Positions 52,045-61,720 are shown, counted from the stretch's first letter. The stretch is 64,000 nt of DNA from Mycolicibacterium baixiangningiae (GCF_016313185.1 NZ_CP066218.1:3038001-3102000); one strand, 5' to 3'. Numbers and translations are program-made. Notes: generated by a model not told the origin, from the letters alone.

Positions 52045-53633
52045 TGCTGGGCTCCTTCCAGAACCACTTCAGGTTGTTCGTGGACGGCGACCGGGAGGGT
52101 CATTCGGAACCGGGTGCCTTCGGTGTAGCTGTTGTCGATCCAGATTTCGCCGCCGTGATATTCGACGATCTTCTTGCACAGCGCCAGCCCGATGCCGGTG
52201 CCGCTGTAGGCGTCGCGGCCGTGCAACCGCTGGAAGATGACGAACACCTTCTGGGCGAACTCCTCGGCGATGCCGATCCCGTTGTCCGACACGGTGAGCA
52301 GCCACTGCCCGTCCTGCTCGTCGGTACCGCGCTGACATTCGATCACGATCCGCGGTGAGGTGTCGGGCTTGCGGAACTTCACCGCGTTGCCGATCAGGTT
52401 CTGCCACAGCATCGCCAGCAGCGTCGCGTCACCGGTGACCAGGGGCAACGGCTCAGACGGGCGCACGATCTCGGCGCCGGACTCCTCGATGGAGGTTTCC
52501 AGGTTCGACAGTGCGGAGTCGAGGACCTCGTCGAGTTCGACGTCGGTGTGGGCAGCGCTGAGGCGCCCGACGCGGGAGAACGTCAGCAGATCGTTGATGA
52601 GCACCTGCATGCGTTTGGCGCCGTCGACCGCGTACTTGATGTACTCCGCGCCCCGGTCGTCGAGTTTGTCGCCGTACCGCTTCTCGAGCAGCTGACAGAA
52701 CGAGGCCACCTTGCGCAGCGGCTCCTGCAGGTCGTGGGACGCGACGTAGGCGAACTGCTCGAGTTCGGCGTTCGACCGCCGCAACTCGATGGCCTGTTCG
52801 TCGAGTTGTTCGCGGGCTTCCCGGGATGCCTCGAGTTCGTCGACGATCCGTTGCCGCATGTCCTCGACATCCGACGCCATGACGCGGATGTCCAGGGGAC
52901 CCCTGCTGTCAATGCGTTCGTCGAAATGTCCCTCGGTGATGCGGCGGCACGATGCGGCCAGCGCCGACAGTGGCCGGACCAGCGCGCTGCGCGCGAGTAT
53001 CGCGAGCACCAGTGCGGTCAGGAAGAAGGTGACGATGATGCCGGCGAGCGCGCGGTCGCGCCAGTTCCGCACCTGATCAAGTTCCTTGACCCCCGCGGTG
53101 CGCGCCGCGGCGAGGTCGACGTTCTGCACGTGGAACAGCGCCCGGATGTTGTCGAACCCTTCTTTGCCGCGCTGGACCATGGTGTTGTCGACGACACCGG
53201 GCCGGCCCGGGCGCACAGTCTGGATGAACGGTTCGGCGTAGTTCGCACGCCACTCCGCAGTGGCACGTTCGACCGCGTCCAGGTCGGCGATGAGATTGGC
53301 GTGGTCGCCCACGTGTTCCCGGATCTCGGCGGCCGCTTCCCGTTCGGTCTGCTGTCCCTGGCGGTAGGGCTCGAGGAACTGGTCGTCGGCGGCGATCGCG
53401 AACCCGCGGACGGCGGTCTCCTGGTCGCGTATGGCGGCCTGCAACCGGTAGGCCGCGACCCGCGACGGCTGGATCTTGTCGATGAGTTCACGCGAGACCG
53501 CGTCGGTGCGATTCATCAGGACCGCACCGGCGAACGCGCCGGCCAGCACGAAAACCCCCATGACGGCCAGCACGACGTTCAGCCAGCCCTGCACCGTCAA
53601 CTGGCGGCCCCGCCGGCGGGCGGGGGCCGTCAC
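52041..53633 (-). CDS. Sensor histidine kinase (CHASE3-like, HAMP)
   Basis: 530 residues. TM1 about 17-40 (NVVLAVMGVFVLAGAFAGAVLM), an external helical CHASE3-like domain about 45-190 (RLQAAIRDQETAVRGFAIA), TM2 about 197-217, HAMP to about 270, a coiled coil, HisKA with His300 (FAYVASHDLQEPLRKV) and an HATPase with DNGIGIAEEF and GTGIGLALCKKIV. The DLQEP H-box is typical of phytochrome-related kinases. Gene ends overlap the regulator (ATGA) and the PP2C gene (4 bp), so all three are translationally coupled. Confidence 0.92.
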   Translation of the reverse strand: MTAPARRRGRQLTVQGWLNVVLAVMGVFVLAGAFAGAVLMNRTDAVSRELIDKIQPSRVAAYRLQAAIRDQETAVRGFAIAADDQFLEPYRQGQQTEREAAAEIREHVGDHANLIADLDAVERATAEWRANYAEPFIQTVRPGRPGVVDNTMVQRGKEGFDNIRALFHVQNVDLAAARTAGVKELDQVRNWRDRALAGIIVTFFLTALVLAILARSALVRPLSALAASCRRITEGHFDERIDSRGPLDIRVMASDVEDMRQRIVDELEASREAREQLDEQAIELRRSNAELEQFAYVASHDLQEPLRKVASFCQLLEKRYGDKLDDRGAEYIKYAVDGAKRMQVLINDLLTFSRVGRLSAAHTDVELDEVLDSALSNLETSIEESGAEIVRPSEPLPLVTGDATLLAMLWQNLIGNAVKFRKPDTSPRIVIECQRGTDEQDGQWLLTVSDNGIGIAEEFAQKVFVIFQRLHGRDAYSGTGIGLALCKKIVEYHGGEIWIDNSYTEGTRFRMTLPVAVHEQPEVVLEGAQQ

Positions 53634-54853
53634 GTCGTGCGCTCCACGCGGACTACCGCGATGTCATCGGTCAATCCGCCGTGCGGCCGGGCGCACTCTT
53701 CGGCGCTGTCGATCAGTGTCTCGACGAATTGCCGACCCGGCAATGCCGCCATCGAGCGGGCCAGTGCCAGCAGGCCTTCCTCGCCGAGACGTTCGTTGCC
53801 TTCCCCGGAGTGACCTTCGAACAGCCCGTCGGTGAGCAGCAGCAGGCCGTGGCCGGCGGGCAGTTCGAGTTCGGTCAGCGGCCACGCGGACCCGCCGAGG
53901 CCGAGCGCGGGACCGGCCGGCGGTTCCATCCACTCCACGGTGTCGCGGCTGTGCAGCAGCATGCCGGGGTGACCCGCGCGCACGGCGTTGAAGCTGCGGT
54001 CCCTGGGGGAGAAGGCCAGGCTCATCACGGTGGCGAAGATGCCGGGACCGGGCCGCTCCGCACGCAGGATGCGCTCCAACTGCTGCATCCGCTCGTTGCC
54101 GCGCAGCCCGGCGAAGGTCAGCGCGCGCCAGCCGATGCGCAGCGCCACCCCGAGCGCGGCTTCGTCCGGTCCGTGGCCGGAGACGTCGCCGACCATCACG
54201 TGCACGGTGCGGTCCGGGGTCTGCACGAAGTCGTAGAAGTCGCCGCCCAGTAGGGCATTGGGCCGGCTGGGCCGGTACTTGGCGATGATGTCGACGCCCG
54301 GGTTCTCCAGCAACAGCGGCGACGGCAGCAGTCCGCGTTCGAGTCGGGCGTTCTCCTGCGCCCGCAGGTGGCTGGCGTGCAGGTCGACAGCGGTCAGCTC
54401 GGAGCGTTTCCGCTCGATGGCGTACAGCAGCGAACGCCGTAGCATCTCCGGTTCGACGCGACCTTTGACCAGGTAATCCTGCGCACCCGACGCGACCGCC
54501 GTCACGCCGTAGCGATCGTCGATGTGCCCGGTGAGCACCACGATCGGCAGCGTGGGATCGAGCCCACAGATCTGGTCGACCGCGTCGGTGCCCTTGGCGT
54601 CGGGCAGATTGAGGTCCAGCAGCACACAGTCGGGCCGGACCGTGCTGATCTCCCGCGCGGCGTGCGCCATGGATTCCGCCCACCGCAGCCGGATATCGGC
54701 CACCGCGTCGACGATCAACTCTTCGACGAGCAACGCATCACCGCGGTCGTCCTCGACCAAGAGCACCGTCAACGTGTCGAATTGCGTCATCGGAGCAACA
54801 GCGGAATCGGGCACAGGCCTCAGTTCTGAGTCATGCGGCGCGAGCATCGACAA
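53630..54853 (-). CDS. Receiver-PP2C (SpoIIE/RsbU-type) serine phosphatase
   Basis: 407 residues; TTG 54853 (AAGGA 5 bp upstream) or ATG 54847. N-terminal receiver domain (LLVEDDRGDALL, phospho-Asp80 in CVLLDLNLPDAKGTD, DYLVKGRVEP), a linker helix (ASHLRAQENARLERGLLPSPL), then the PP2C domain with LGGDFYDFVQ, VGDVSGHGPDEAALGVA and GLTDDIAVVRV metal Asps. Such enzymes dephosphorylate STAS anti-sigma antagonists to activate a sigma factor. It starts an operon with a histidine kinase and a receiver. Confidence 0.92.
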   Translation of the reverse strand: MSMLAPHDSELRPVPDSAVAPMTQFDTLTVLLVEDDRGDALLVEELIVDAVADIRLRWAESMAHAAREISTVRPDCVLLDLNLPDAKGTDAVDQICGLDPTLPIVVLTGHIDDRYGVTAVASGAQDYLVKGRVEPEMLRRSLLYAIERKRSELTAVDLHASHLRAQENARLERGLLPSPLLLENPGVDIIAKYRPSRPNALLGGDFYDFVQTPDRTVHVMVGDVSGHGPDEAALGVALRIGWRALTFAGLRGNERMQQLERILRAERPGPGIFATVMSLAFSPRDRSFNAVRAGHPGMLLHSRDTVEWMEPPAGPALGLGGSAWPLTELELPAGHGLLLLTDGLFEGHSGEGNERLGEEGLLALARSMAALPGRQFVETLIDSAEECARPHGGLTDDIAVVRVERTT

Positions 54854-55004
54854 ATCCGTCCTTAAACGTTCATCACCGCGGCCGCGCTGACCTCTTCTTC
54901 AGTGATAGCCCCCTGACAATACCGAAGGCTGCTGACGGTCGCGTCGATCCGGGCTGTCAGGTATCCGTGCCCCGCACCGCCGGCGGGTAGCGTCGGCGCC
55001 GGAC

Positions 55005-55760
55005 ATGGTGGTGTGCTTCGTTCGATTCCGATTGCCCCACGGCCGACGGGTGGTGACGGCGCTGGCCGTGGTGGCCGCTGCCTGCGCGTTCGTCGGGTGC
55101 GGCACCGACGCGCCGCCCCCGGCCGACACCTCGCCGCGGCCGTCGAGCCCTGCAGCGACCGCTCCGCCGACCAGCCCCACGACCACCCCGTCGCCGGTAC
55201 CGCCCGCAGCCGCCGTCACCTCCGTCGCCACCGCTGATCTGGGTGCCACGTGGCGTCCAGGGTGCCCGGTCGGGCCCGAACGGCTCCGGCGCGTCGAACT
55301 GAACCACCTCGGGTTCGACGGCCGGACCCACCGCGGTGAACTCGTCGTCCACGAGCAAGTGGTCGCGCAGGTCATCGAGATCTTCGAACACCTCTACCGG
55401 CTGGGGTATCCCATCGCGAAGATGCGCACCGTCGAGCACTATCCGGGCGCCGACGACGAACTCTCGATGCGTGACAACAACACCTCGGCCTTCAACTGCC
55501 GGGGAATCCCGGGTTCGCAGAGCTGGTCCTACCACGCCTACGGCCGGGCGATCGACCTCAATCCGTTGCTCAACCCGTACATCGGCCGCAGCGGCGCGGT
55601 GGAACCCGCCAATGCCGGACCGTATGCCGACCGTGGACGCACCGATCCCGGCATCCTGCACGCCGCAGACCCGGCCGTGCTCGCGTTCACCGACCGTGGT
55701 TGGCACTGGGGCGGTGACTGGCGCACACCCAAGGACTACCAGCACTTCGAACAGCCGTGA
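55005..55760 (+). CDS. M15 family D,D-carboxypeptidase-like lipoprotein
   Basis: 251 residues. Signal peptide with lipobox AFVGC (Cys32), a Pro/Ser/Thr linker, then a peptidase M15/VanY-like domain: LNHLGFDGRTHRGELVVHE, zinc motif in SYHAYGRAIDLNPLLNPY (HxxxxxxD), and the third ligand in DYQHFEQP. It should trim peptidoglycan stem peptides at the outer face of the membrane. GTG/ATG upstream choices are uncertain by a few codons. Upstream of acyltransferase and SGNH genes on the same strand. Confidence 0.87.
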   Translation: MVVCFVRFRLPHGRRVVTALAVVAAACAFVGCGTDAPPPADTSPRPSSPAATAPPTSPTTTPSPVPPAAAVTSVATADLGATWRPGCPVGPERLRRVELNHLGFDGRTHRGELVVHEQVVAQVIEIFEHLYRLGYPIAKMRTVEHYPGADDELSMRDNNTSAFNCRGIPGSQSWSYHAYGRAIDLNPLLNPYIGRSGAVEPANAGPYADRGRTDPGILHAADPAVLAFTDRGWHWGGDWRTPKDYQHFEQP

Positions 55761-55920
55761 ACGGCGCCGATATGACGAGTTGCCAGCAGTACCACAGGTT
55801 TCGGGCGCACACGGGTCCGCGGCTCGCTGCTAGTCTGCCTAACGCTGCCCGGTGAGCGCAGGGGCGGCCTACGAAACCGAACCCCGATGAAACAGTAGAT
55901 TCCCTCACGAAAAGAGTGTT

Positions 55921-57129
55921 GTGCGCAGCGGAGAGATCAAGGCCCTGTCGGGTCTGCGCATCGTCGCCGCGGTGTGGGTCGTGCTGTTCCACTTCCGGCC
56001 GCTGTTGGCCCAGGCCGCACCGGATTTCACCGCGGCGCTGGCGCCGGTGCTCGACTGCGGAGCCCAGGGCGTCGACCTGTTCTTCATCCTGAGCGGTTTC
56101 GTGCTGACGTGGAATTACCTCGACCGCATGGGCCATTCGTGGTCGACCAGAACGACTTTGCGCTTTCTGTGGCTGCGGCTGGCCCGCGTGTGGCCGGTGT
56201 ACCTGGTGACGATGCATCTGGCCGCGGCGTGGATCATCTTCACGCTGAACGTCGGGCACGTTCCGTCGCCCGCGGTCGAGGACCTCACCGCCACCAGCTA
56301 CCTGCGTCAGGTGCTGCTCGTCCAGTTGTGGTTCGAGCCGTTCTTCGACGGCACCAGCTGGGACGGCCCGGCCTGGTCGATCAGCGCAGAATGGTTGGCG
56401 TACCTGCTGTTCGGAGTGCTGGTACTGGTGATCTTCCGGGTGGCGCGGGTGACCAGGGCGCGCGGCCTGATGTGGCTGGCGGTCGCGGCTTCTCTGCCGC
56501 CCACGCTGCTGCTGCTCGCCAGCGGTGAGTTCTACACCCCGTGGAGTTGGTTGCCGCGCATCGTCATGCAGTTCACCGCAGGTGCACTCGCCTGCGCCGC
56601 GGTGCGCAAACTACGACCCACCGAACGCACCCGCCGCGGCTTCGGCTGGCTGTCGGTGCTGATCGGCGCGGCGATCATCGGCAGCCTCTACTACCTCGAC
56701 GCCAACCCGCCGGCGTCCATCCGCGACGCCAGCGGCCTGGTCGACGTGCTGTTCGTTCCGCTGGTGGTCGCGGTGGCCGTGGGTGCCGGCACGCTGCCGC
56801 GGCTGCTGTCCACGCGCCTGATGGTGTACTGCGGTCACATCTCGTTCGGGCTGTACATGGTCCATGAGTTGGTGCACACCGCGTGGAACTGGGCGGCGGT
56901 CCAATTCGAGATCACACTGACGCCCGGACTCTCCGGCAGTTCGCTGGTCGTCGGTCTCCTCGGTGTCGCGGTGGCGGGTGCGGCGGCGCTGTACCACGGC
57001 GTCGAGGAGCCGGCCCGGTTGTGGATGCGGCGCATGGTCGATGTCCGGGATTCGACGTCGACGTCCGTGGCCGGCCGGCCGGCCGCGCCCGAGGAGCACG
57101 CCGAGCACGTACCCGCCCGTGTCGGATGA
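55921..57129 (+). CDS. Membrane acyltransferase 3 (OafA-like)
   Basis: 402 residues, GTG start, about ten hydrophobic helices. Begins with the family hallmark IKALSGLRIVAAVWVVLFHFRP with the catalytic-site His-Phe, then GVDLFFILSGFVLTWNYLDR and FLWLRLARVWPVYLV. Such proteins move acetyl or other acyl groups onto sugars or lipids at the outer face. A downstream SGNH protein could complete an O-acylation system. A 160-bp upstream gap has no clear promoter motif beyond TAGTCT. Confidence 0.88.
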   Translation: MRSGEIKALSGLRIVAAVWVVLFHFRPLLAQAAPDFTAALAPVLDCGAQGVDLFFILSGFVLTWNYLDRMGHSWSTRTTLRFLWLRLARVWPVYLVTMHLAAAWIIFTLNVGHVPSPAVEDLTATSYLRQVLLVQLWFEPFFDGTSWDGPAWSISAEWLAYLLFGVLVLVIFRVARVTRARGLMWLAVAASLPPTLLLLASGEFYTPWSWLPRIVMQFTAGALACAAVRKLRPTERTRRGFGWLSVLIGAAIIGSLYYLDANPPASIRDASGLVDVLFVPLVVAVAVGAGTLPRLLSTRLMVYCGHISFGLYMVHELVHTAWNWAAVQFEITLTPGLSGSSLVVGLLGVAVAGAAALYHGVEEPARLWMRRMVDVRDSTSTSVAGRPAAPEEHAEHVPARVG

Positions 57130-57247
57130 CGCGATTTCGTGACAATCGAGCGTGCGCGTCGCGGATCCCCGACAGCTGGGGCGCCACCTACGCTTTCGGT
57201 CATCGTGAGGTGCGGCGTCTCGGTGCCGTTGACTGTGGAGGTAAGCG

Positions 57248-57940
57248 GTGAGTCGCCTGGTCACGTTGGTGCTGTCCGTTGCGCTGCTGGTCGGGCTGGT
57301 CCTCGCCCGCCCGCTGCCTGCGCGCAGCGACGAGACGGTGACGCTGCAGTTCGCGGGCAGCCGCGTCGCCGTCGTCGGTGACTCCTACACCACGGGAAGC
57401 AACGAGGGCGGCGAGGGCACCAGGGGCTGGACTACGCGAGCGTGGCAGCTGCTGGCGCACCAGGGGCTTCCGGTGCGGGCCGACGTCGCGGCCGAGGGCG
57501 GTGCGGGGTACGGGGCGAGAGGCAACCGGGGCAGCGTCTTCGAGGACCTCACCGCACGCGCCGTCAAGAACGACGACCACCTCGTGGTCTTCTACGGGTC
57601 CCGCAACGACCAGAACGTCGAACCCACGCTGCTGTCCATCATGGTCTACGGCGCGTTCCAGCTGGCCCGCCGCAATGCCCCCGAGGCGCGGTTCCTCGTG
57701 ATCGGGCCGCCGTGGCCGACCGCCGACCCGCCGCCTGCGATCATGCGAATCCGTGACACATTGCGCTACCAGGCCGGTCTCGCCCGCGCCGCGTTCGTCG
57801 ACCCGATCGCCGAGCGGTGGTTCGTCGACGACCCGACACTGATCGGCGCCGACGGGGTCCACCCGACCGATGCGGGGCACGTCTACATGGCCGACAAGAT
57901 CGCACCGTTGATCGCCACCCAGCTGACGCGGCGCGCATGA
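57248..57940 (+). CDS. Secreted SGNH/GDSL hydrolase
   Basis: 230 residues, GTG start with GGAGGTAAGCG upstream. Signal peptide (TLVLSVALLVGLVLARPLPA) then block I VAVVGDSYTTGSNEG with the nucleophile Ser, YGSRNDQN (block III Asn), and block V GADGVHPTDAGH with Asp and His. It should cut or transfer acyl groups on exported glycans or lipids. Follows the OafA-like gene by 118 bp on the same strand; the pairing is typical of O-acylation loci. Confidence 0.87.
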   Translation: MSRLVTLVLSVALLVGLVLARPLPARSDETVTLQFAGSRVAVVGDSYTTGSNEGGEGTRGWTTRAWQLLAHQGLPVRADVAAEGGAGYGARGNRGSVFEDLTARAVKNDDHLVVFYGSRNDQNVEPTLLSIMVYGAFQLARRNAPEARFLVIGPPWPTADPPPAIMRIRDTLRYQAGLARAAFVDPIAERWFVDDPTLIGADGVHPTDAGHVYMADKIAPLIATQLTRRA

Positions 57941-57953
57941 GCGGAGCCGGCGC

Positions 57954-58859
57954 TCAGTCCTGAACGGCCTTGGCCACCGCGACACAGACCGTGAGCCACG
58001 CCGGGTCCGGACGGGTCGCCTCGCGCAGCTCCCACACCGCGTTGTGCACCATCCGCAGGATGACCCAGGCGCGCGCCCGGTCCTCGTCGAACTCCGCGGC
58101 GTCGATGATTGTGTAGAAGCGGCGCCGCACCCCGTCGCGGACGTCGCCGGCCAGCTCGTCCCAACGGTTCCACAGCAGCGGGGCGATCTCGAAGTGCGGG
58201 TCGCCGTTGAGTGGCTTGGGGTCGATGACGAGCCACGGTTGCGCGGTGTCCGAACAGGCGGCCAGCACGTTCTCGTAGTGCAGATCGGTGTGGAGCAGGG
58301 TGCCGTCAGCGGCGGGGTCGCCGATCAGGTCGTGGCCCAGGGTGAGCGCCTGCTCGATCAGGCGGCGCGGCAGCGGGGTGTTGCGCGGCAGCTGCGCCAG
58401 GTCAGCGGTCTGCAGCTCCAACCACGTTGTGAGCGTGCGCAACTGGGGGAGCGCCGGAACGTGGATGCGCCGGTACAGGTCGCAGACGACGGCGCACGCC
58501 TCGACGTCGGGGATGGTGGTCAGGTCGCGGGAGTGCAGCCGGTCCAGCAATAACGCGCGCCGGTGCGGCTGGGCGCTGAGCAGGCGCACTGCCCCGTGAC
58601 CGGCCCACCGACGCAACGCGAGGTGCTCGTGTTCGGAGTCGGCGTCGGGAAAACCCATCTTGAGCATCGCGGGCCGACCCTGTGGCGTGAGCACCGGCAG
58701 CACAAGGGACGTCGTGCCGTGCGTCGGTGCACCATCGACACGCAGTTCCCACTCGTGCAGTTGGCTCTGCGTCCAGCCGGGCAGCGTCTCGACCCACCGC
58801 GCCCATTGCGGACCGCGGTCGGACATCGCCCGCACGGCGGCGGGCAGTTCGATCGTCAC
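57954..58859 (-). CDS. Aminoglycoside/hydroxyurea phosphotransferase (APH(6)/StrK-like)
   Basis: 301 residues, GTG start. Kinase-like fold: MLKMGFPDADSEHEHLALRRWAGHGAV (nucleotide Lys and Glu), LLLDRL, catalytic loop LLHTDLHYENVL and VIDPKPLNGDPHFEIAPLLWN. This is the PF04655 family that includes streptomycin 6-kinases, but the housekeeping role of chromosomal actinobacterial members is unknown. Located just after the katG terminator on the same strand. Nothing suggests recent transfer; GC and style match neighbours. Confidence 0.85.
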   Translation of the reverse strand: MTIELPAAVRAMSDRGPQWARWVETLPGWTQSQLHEWELRVDGAPTHGTTSLVLPVLTPQGRPAMLKMGFPDADSEHEHLALRRWAGHGAVRLLSAQPHRRALLLDRLHSRDLTTIPDVEACAVVCDLYRRIHVPALPQLRTLTTWLELQTADLAQLPRNTPLPRRLIEQALTLGHDLIGDPAADGTLLHTDLHYENVLAACSDTAQPWLVIDPKPLNGDPHFEIAPLLWNRWDELAGDVRDGVRRRFYTIIDAAEFDEDRARAWVILRMVHNAVWELREATRPDPAWLTVCVAVAKAVQD

Positions 58860-58873
58860 CGGTGGTGACGAGC

Positions 58874-58910
58874 GACACCCCGCGAACCGGTGTGCGGTTC
58901 GCGGGGTGTC
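58874..58910 (-). terminator. katG terminator: perfect 16-bp stem
   Basis: GACACCCCGCGAACCG (58874-58889) and CGGTTCGCGGGGTGTC (58895-58910) are exact reverse complements around the 5-nt loop GTGTG. It lies 30 bp past the katG stop (minus strand) and before the kinase gene. No U-tract follows, but stem stability is very high. Confidence 0.85.
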
Positions 58911-58939
58911 CCTGTGGTGGTGATGGTGTCAGTCGCCGA

Positions 58940-61192
58940 TCAGAACTTCTCGAGGTCGAATCGGTCGTTGTTCATGACCTTGACCCAGGCCGCGACGAAG
59001 TCCTCGACGAACTTGTCCTTGCTGTCGTCCTGGGCGTAGATCTCGGCGATGCCACGAAGCACCGAGTTCGAGCCGAACACCAGGTCGTTGGCGGTCGCCG
59101 TCCACTTGATCGCACCGGTGGCCCGGTCACGACCCTCGTAGACGTTCTCCGTGTTCTGCGACGGCTTCCACTGGGTGCTCATGTCGAGCAGGTTGACGAA
59201 GAAGTCGTTGCTCAGCGTGCCCGGCGAGTTCGTGAACACGCCGTGCTTACTGCCGCCGTGGTTGACGTTGAGCACCCGCAGACCGCCGATGAGTGCGGTC
59301 ATCTCCGGTCCGGTCAGATCCAGGAAGTAGGCCTTGTCCACCAACAGCTTCTCGACCGCCGTCTTTGTACCCGGGCGGATGAAGTTGCGGAATCCGTCGG
59401 CCTTCGGCTCGAGCACCGCGAACGATTCGACGTCGGTCTGTTCCTGCGTCGCATCGGTGCGGCCCGGCGCGAAGTGCACGTCGATCTCGTAACCGGCGTC
59501 CTTGGCGGCCTTTTCGACCGCGGCGGAACCGGCCAGCACGATCAGATCGGCCAGCGAGATCTTCTTGCCGGCGGAGGCCGACGCGTTGAAGTCCTGCTGG
59601 ATCCGCTCGAGCACCGGAAGCACCTGGGCCAGCTCGGACGGCTCGTTGGCCTCCCAGCTGCGCTGCGGTTCGAGGCGCACTCGCGCCCCGTTGGCGCCGC
59701 CGCGCTTGTCGGTGCCGCGGAAGCTCGATGCCGACGACCAGGCGGTCTTGATCAGCTGCTGCACCGTCAGACCGGAGTCGAGCAGCGTGCTCTTCAGCGA
59801 GGCGATGTCCGACTCGTCGACGAGTTCGTGGTCGACCGGCGGAACCGGGTCCTGCCACAGCTGCGGCTCGGCGACCCACGGGCCGAGGTAGCGGGTGATC
59901 GGACCCATGTCGCGGTGCATGAGCTTGTACCAGGCCTTGGCGAAGGCCGCGTCCATCTCCTCGGGATGATCGAGCCAGCGGCGGGTGATCTGGCCGTAGA
60001 TCGGATCCTCACGCAGCGCCACGTCAGTGACCAGCATGGTGGGCTTGCGCGGGGGGCCGCCGAACGGATCCGGGATGGTGGCCTCGGCGTTCTTGGCCTC
60101 GAACTGCCAGGCGCCGGCGGGGCTCTTGGTCAGCTCCCACTCGTTGCCGTACAGGTTCTGCAGGAATGCATTGCTCCACTCCGAGTTCGTGCCGGTCCAG
60201 ATGACCTCCAAACCGCTGGTGACGGTGTCGGGGCCCTTGCCGGAGCCGAACGGGCACTTCCAGCCCAGCTGCTGATCCTCGATCGGGGCACCTTCGGGCT
60301 CGGGCCCGACATTCGCGTCCGCGGCGCCGTGGGTCTTGCCCAGGGTGTGTCCACCGACGATCAGAGCGGCGGTCTCCTCGTCGTTCATCGCCATTCGGCC
60401 GAAGGTCTCGCGGATGTCGTGCGCGGCGGCCAACGGATCCGGTTTGCCTTCGGGGCCTTCGGGATTCACGTAGATCAGGCCCATGGTGGTGGCGCCGAAC
60501 GGCTCCGCGAGCTCGCGCTTGTCGCTGTCGTTGGTGCCGCCGTAACGCTTGTCGGTGCCCAGCCAGGTGTCCTCCTGGCCCCACAGCATCTCCTCGGGCT
60601 CCCAGATGTCCTCGCGGCCGAACGCGAAGCCGGCCGTCTCGAAGCCGGACTGCTCGAGCGCGGCGTTGCCGGCGTAGGCGATCAGGTCGGCCCAGGAGAT
60701 CTTGTTGCCGTACTTCTGCTTGATCGGCCACAGCAGCCGGCGGGCCTTGTCCAGGTTGGCGTTGTCGGGCCAGCTGTTCAGCGGGGCGAAGCGCTGCGCG
60801 CCCTGTCCGGCGCCACCGCGGCCGTCGAAGATGCGGTAGGTACCTGCGGCGTGCCAGCTCATCCGGATGAACAGGCCGGCGTAGTTGCCGTAGTCGGCCG
60901 GCCACCAATCCTGCGAGGTCTGGATGACCGCGATGACGTCGCGCTTGAAGGCCTCGACGTCGAGCTGCGCGAACGCCTCGCCGTAGTCGAAGTCCTCACC
61001 GAGGGGGTTGCCCTTCTCGTTCTGCTTGTGCAGCACGGACACGTCGACCTGCTCCGGCCACCAGTCCTTGTTGGTCAGCGGAGCGTGCGCCTTGGGCTCG
61101 GGCGACGAAATGATCGGATTCTCGGATTCGCTGTGGCTCGCGGTCTTGGCATCCGAATGCGGTGGGCGGGCATCGGAGGTATCTGACGACAC
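58940..61192 (-). CDS. katG: Catalase-peroxidase KatG
   Basis: 750 residues from GTG 61192 (AAGGGA 6 bp upstream; an ATG five codons earlier lacks a ribosome site). Distal Arg110, Trp113, His114 ([13 protein letters not shown]); Trp113-Tyr241-Met267 adduct; proximal His282 ([11 protein letters not shown]). The Ser of DTVTSGLEV corresponds to M. tuberculosis Ser315. The C-terminal half is the heme-free duplicate. It destroys peroxide and activates isoniazid in M. tuberculosis. Follows furA by 58 bp; ends at a strong terminator. Confidence 0.96.
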   Translation of the reverse strand: MSSDTSDARPPHSDAKTASHSESENPIISSPEPKAHAPLTNKDWWPEQVDVSVLHKQNEKGNPLGEDFDYGEAFAQLDVEAFKRDVIAVIQTSQDWWPADYGNYAGLFIRMSWHAAGTYRIFDGRGGAGQGAQRFAPLNSWPDNANLDKARRLLWPIKQKYGNKISWADLIAYAGNAALEQSGFETAGFAFGREDIWEPEEMLWGQEDTWLGTDKRYGGTNDSDKRELAEPFGATTMGLIYVNPEGPEGKPDPLAAAHDIRETFGRMAMNDEETAALIVGGHTLGKTHGAADANVGPEPEGAPIEDQQLGWKCPFGSGKGPDTVTSGLEVIWTGTNSEWSNAFLQNLYGNEWELTKSPAGAWQFEAKNAEATIPDPFGGPPRKPTMLVTDVALREDPIYGQITRRWLDHPEEMDAAFAKAWYKLMHRDMGPITRYLGPWVAEPQLWQDPVPPVDHELVDESDIASLKSTLLDSGLTVQQLIKTAWSSASSFRGTDKRGGANGARVRLEPQRSWEANEPSELAQVLPVLERIQQDFNASASAGKKISLADLIVLAGSAAVEKAAKDAGYEIDVHFAPGRTDATQEQTDVESFAVLEPKADGFRNFIRPGTKTAVEKLLVDKAYFLDLTGPEMTALIGGLRVLNVNHGGSKHGVFTNSPGTLSNDFFVNLLDMSTQWKPSQNTENVYEGRDRATGAIKWTATANDLVFGSNSVLRGIAEIYAQDDSKDKFVEDFVAAWVKVMNNDRFDLEKF

Positions 61193-61236
61193 GGTGTTTC
61201 CCTTCATAGTGCGTACATCTTGTGGTGATGGGCTGC

Positions 61237-61252
61237 GATCACAGGTGTGATC
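61237..61252. repeat. Palindrome in the furA-katG junction
   Basis: GATCACA-GG-TGTGATC, 7-bp perfect arms with a 2-nt centre, overlapping the furA stop codon (TGA, 61253-61251). In mRNA it makes a tight hairpin with a 2-nt loop, so a DNA-bound role (dimeric regulator of a katG internal promoter) is as likely as an RNA one. The TCACA/TGTGA halves face outward relative to a CRP site. Confidence 0.55.
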
Positions 61253-61712
61253 AGGAACTGTTGGCGGTGGAGTACTCGGGCGCGCAGGCAGGGCACCGGC
61301 CCCAGTAGATGACTTCGGCCTCGTCGAGCACGAAACCGTCGAGCGCGTCGTGATCGGACGGCATCAGGCATGGCGCCTCGCCGACCGCGCAGTCCACGTC
61401 GGCGATCGTCCCGCAGGAGCGGCAGACCACGTGGTGGTGGTTGTCACCGACGCGGGATTCGTAGCGGGCGACCGAACCCGACGGCTGGATACGCCGGATC
61501 AGGCGTGCTCCGGTCAGGGCGTGCAGAACGTCGTAGACGGCCTGCCGCGACACGTCGGGCAGCATTGCTCGCACTGAGGCGAAGATGGTCTCGGTGTCTG
61601 CGTGGGGATGAGCGTGGACGGCCTCGAGCACGGCGACCCGGGGACGGGTGACGCGCAGATCGGCGCCCCGCAACTGGTCTACGTACTCGGGGGGTGACGA
61701 CACAACAGCCAT
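61251..61712 (-). CDS. furA: Ferric uptake-type regulator FurA
   Basis: 153 residues from ATG 61712; GTG 61703, giving a VSSPPEYV start, aligns best with M. tuberculosis FurA and is a real alternative. Winged HTH ([20 protein letters not shown]), metal/His cluster [13 protein letters not shown], and YWGRCPAC, the second Cys pair. FurA represses its own operon including katG and responds to oxidants. The AT-rich box just upstream at 61721-61740 overlaps the promoter. Confidence 0.93.
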   Translation of the reverse strand: MAVVSSPPEYVDQLRGADLRVTRPRVAVLEAVHAHPHADTETIFASVRAMLPDVSRQAVYDVLHALTGARLIRRIQPSGSVARYESRVGDNHHHVVCRSCGTIADVDCAVGEAPCLMPSDHDALDGFVLDEAEVIYWGRCPACAPEYSTANSS

Positions 61713-61720
61713 ACCACCCG

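Noticed and set aside
58727..61186. 819-codon open frame antisense to katG
   Set aside because: It mirrors katG codons at high GC, has no ribosome site and no recognisable domain; the katG strand carries all motifs.
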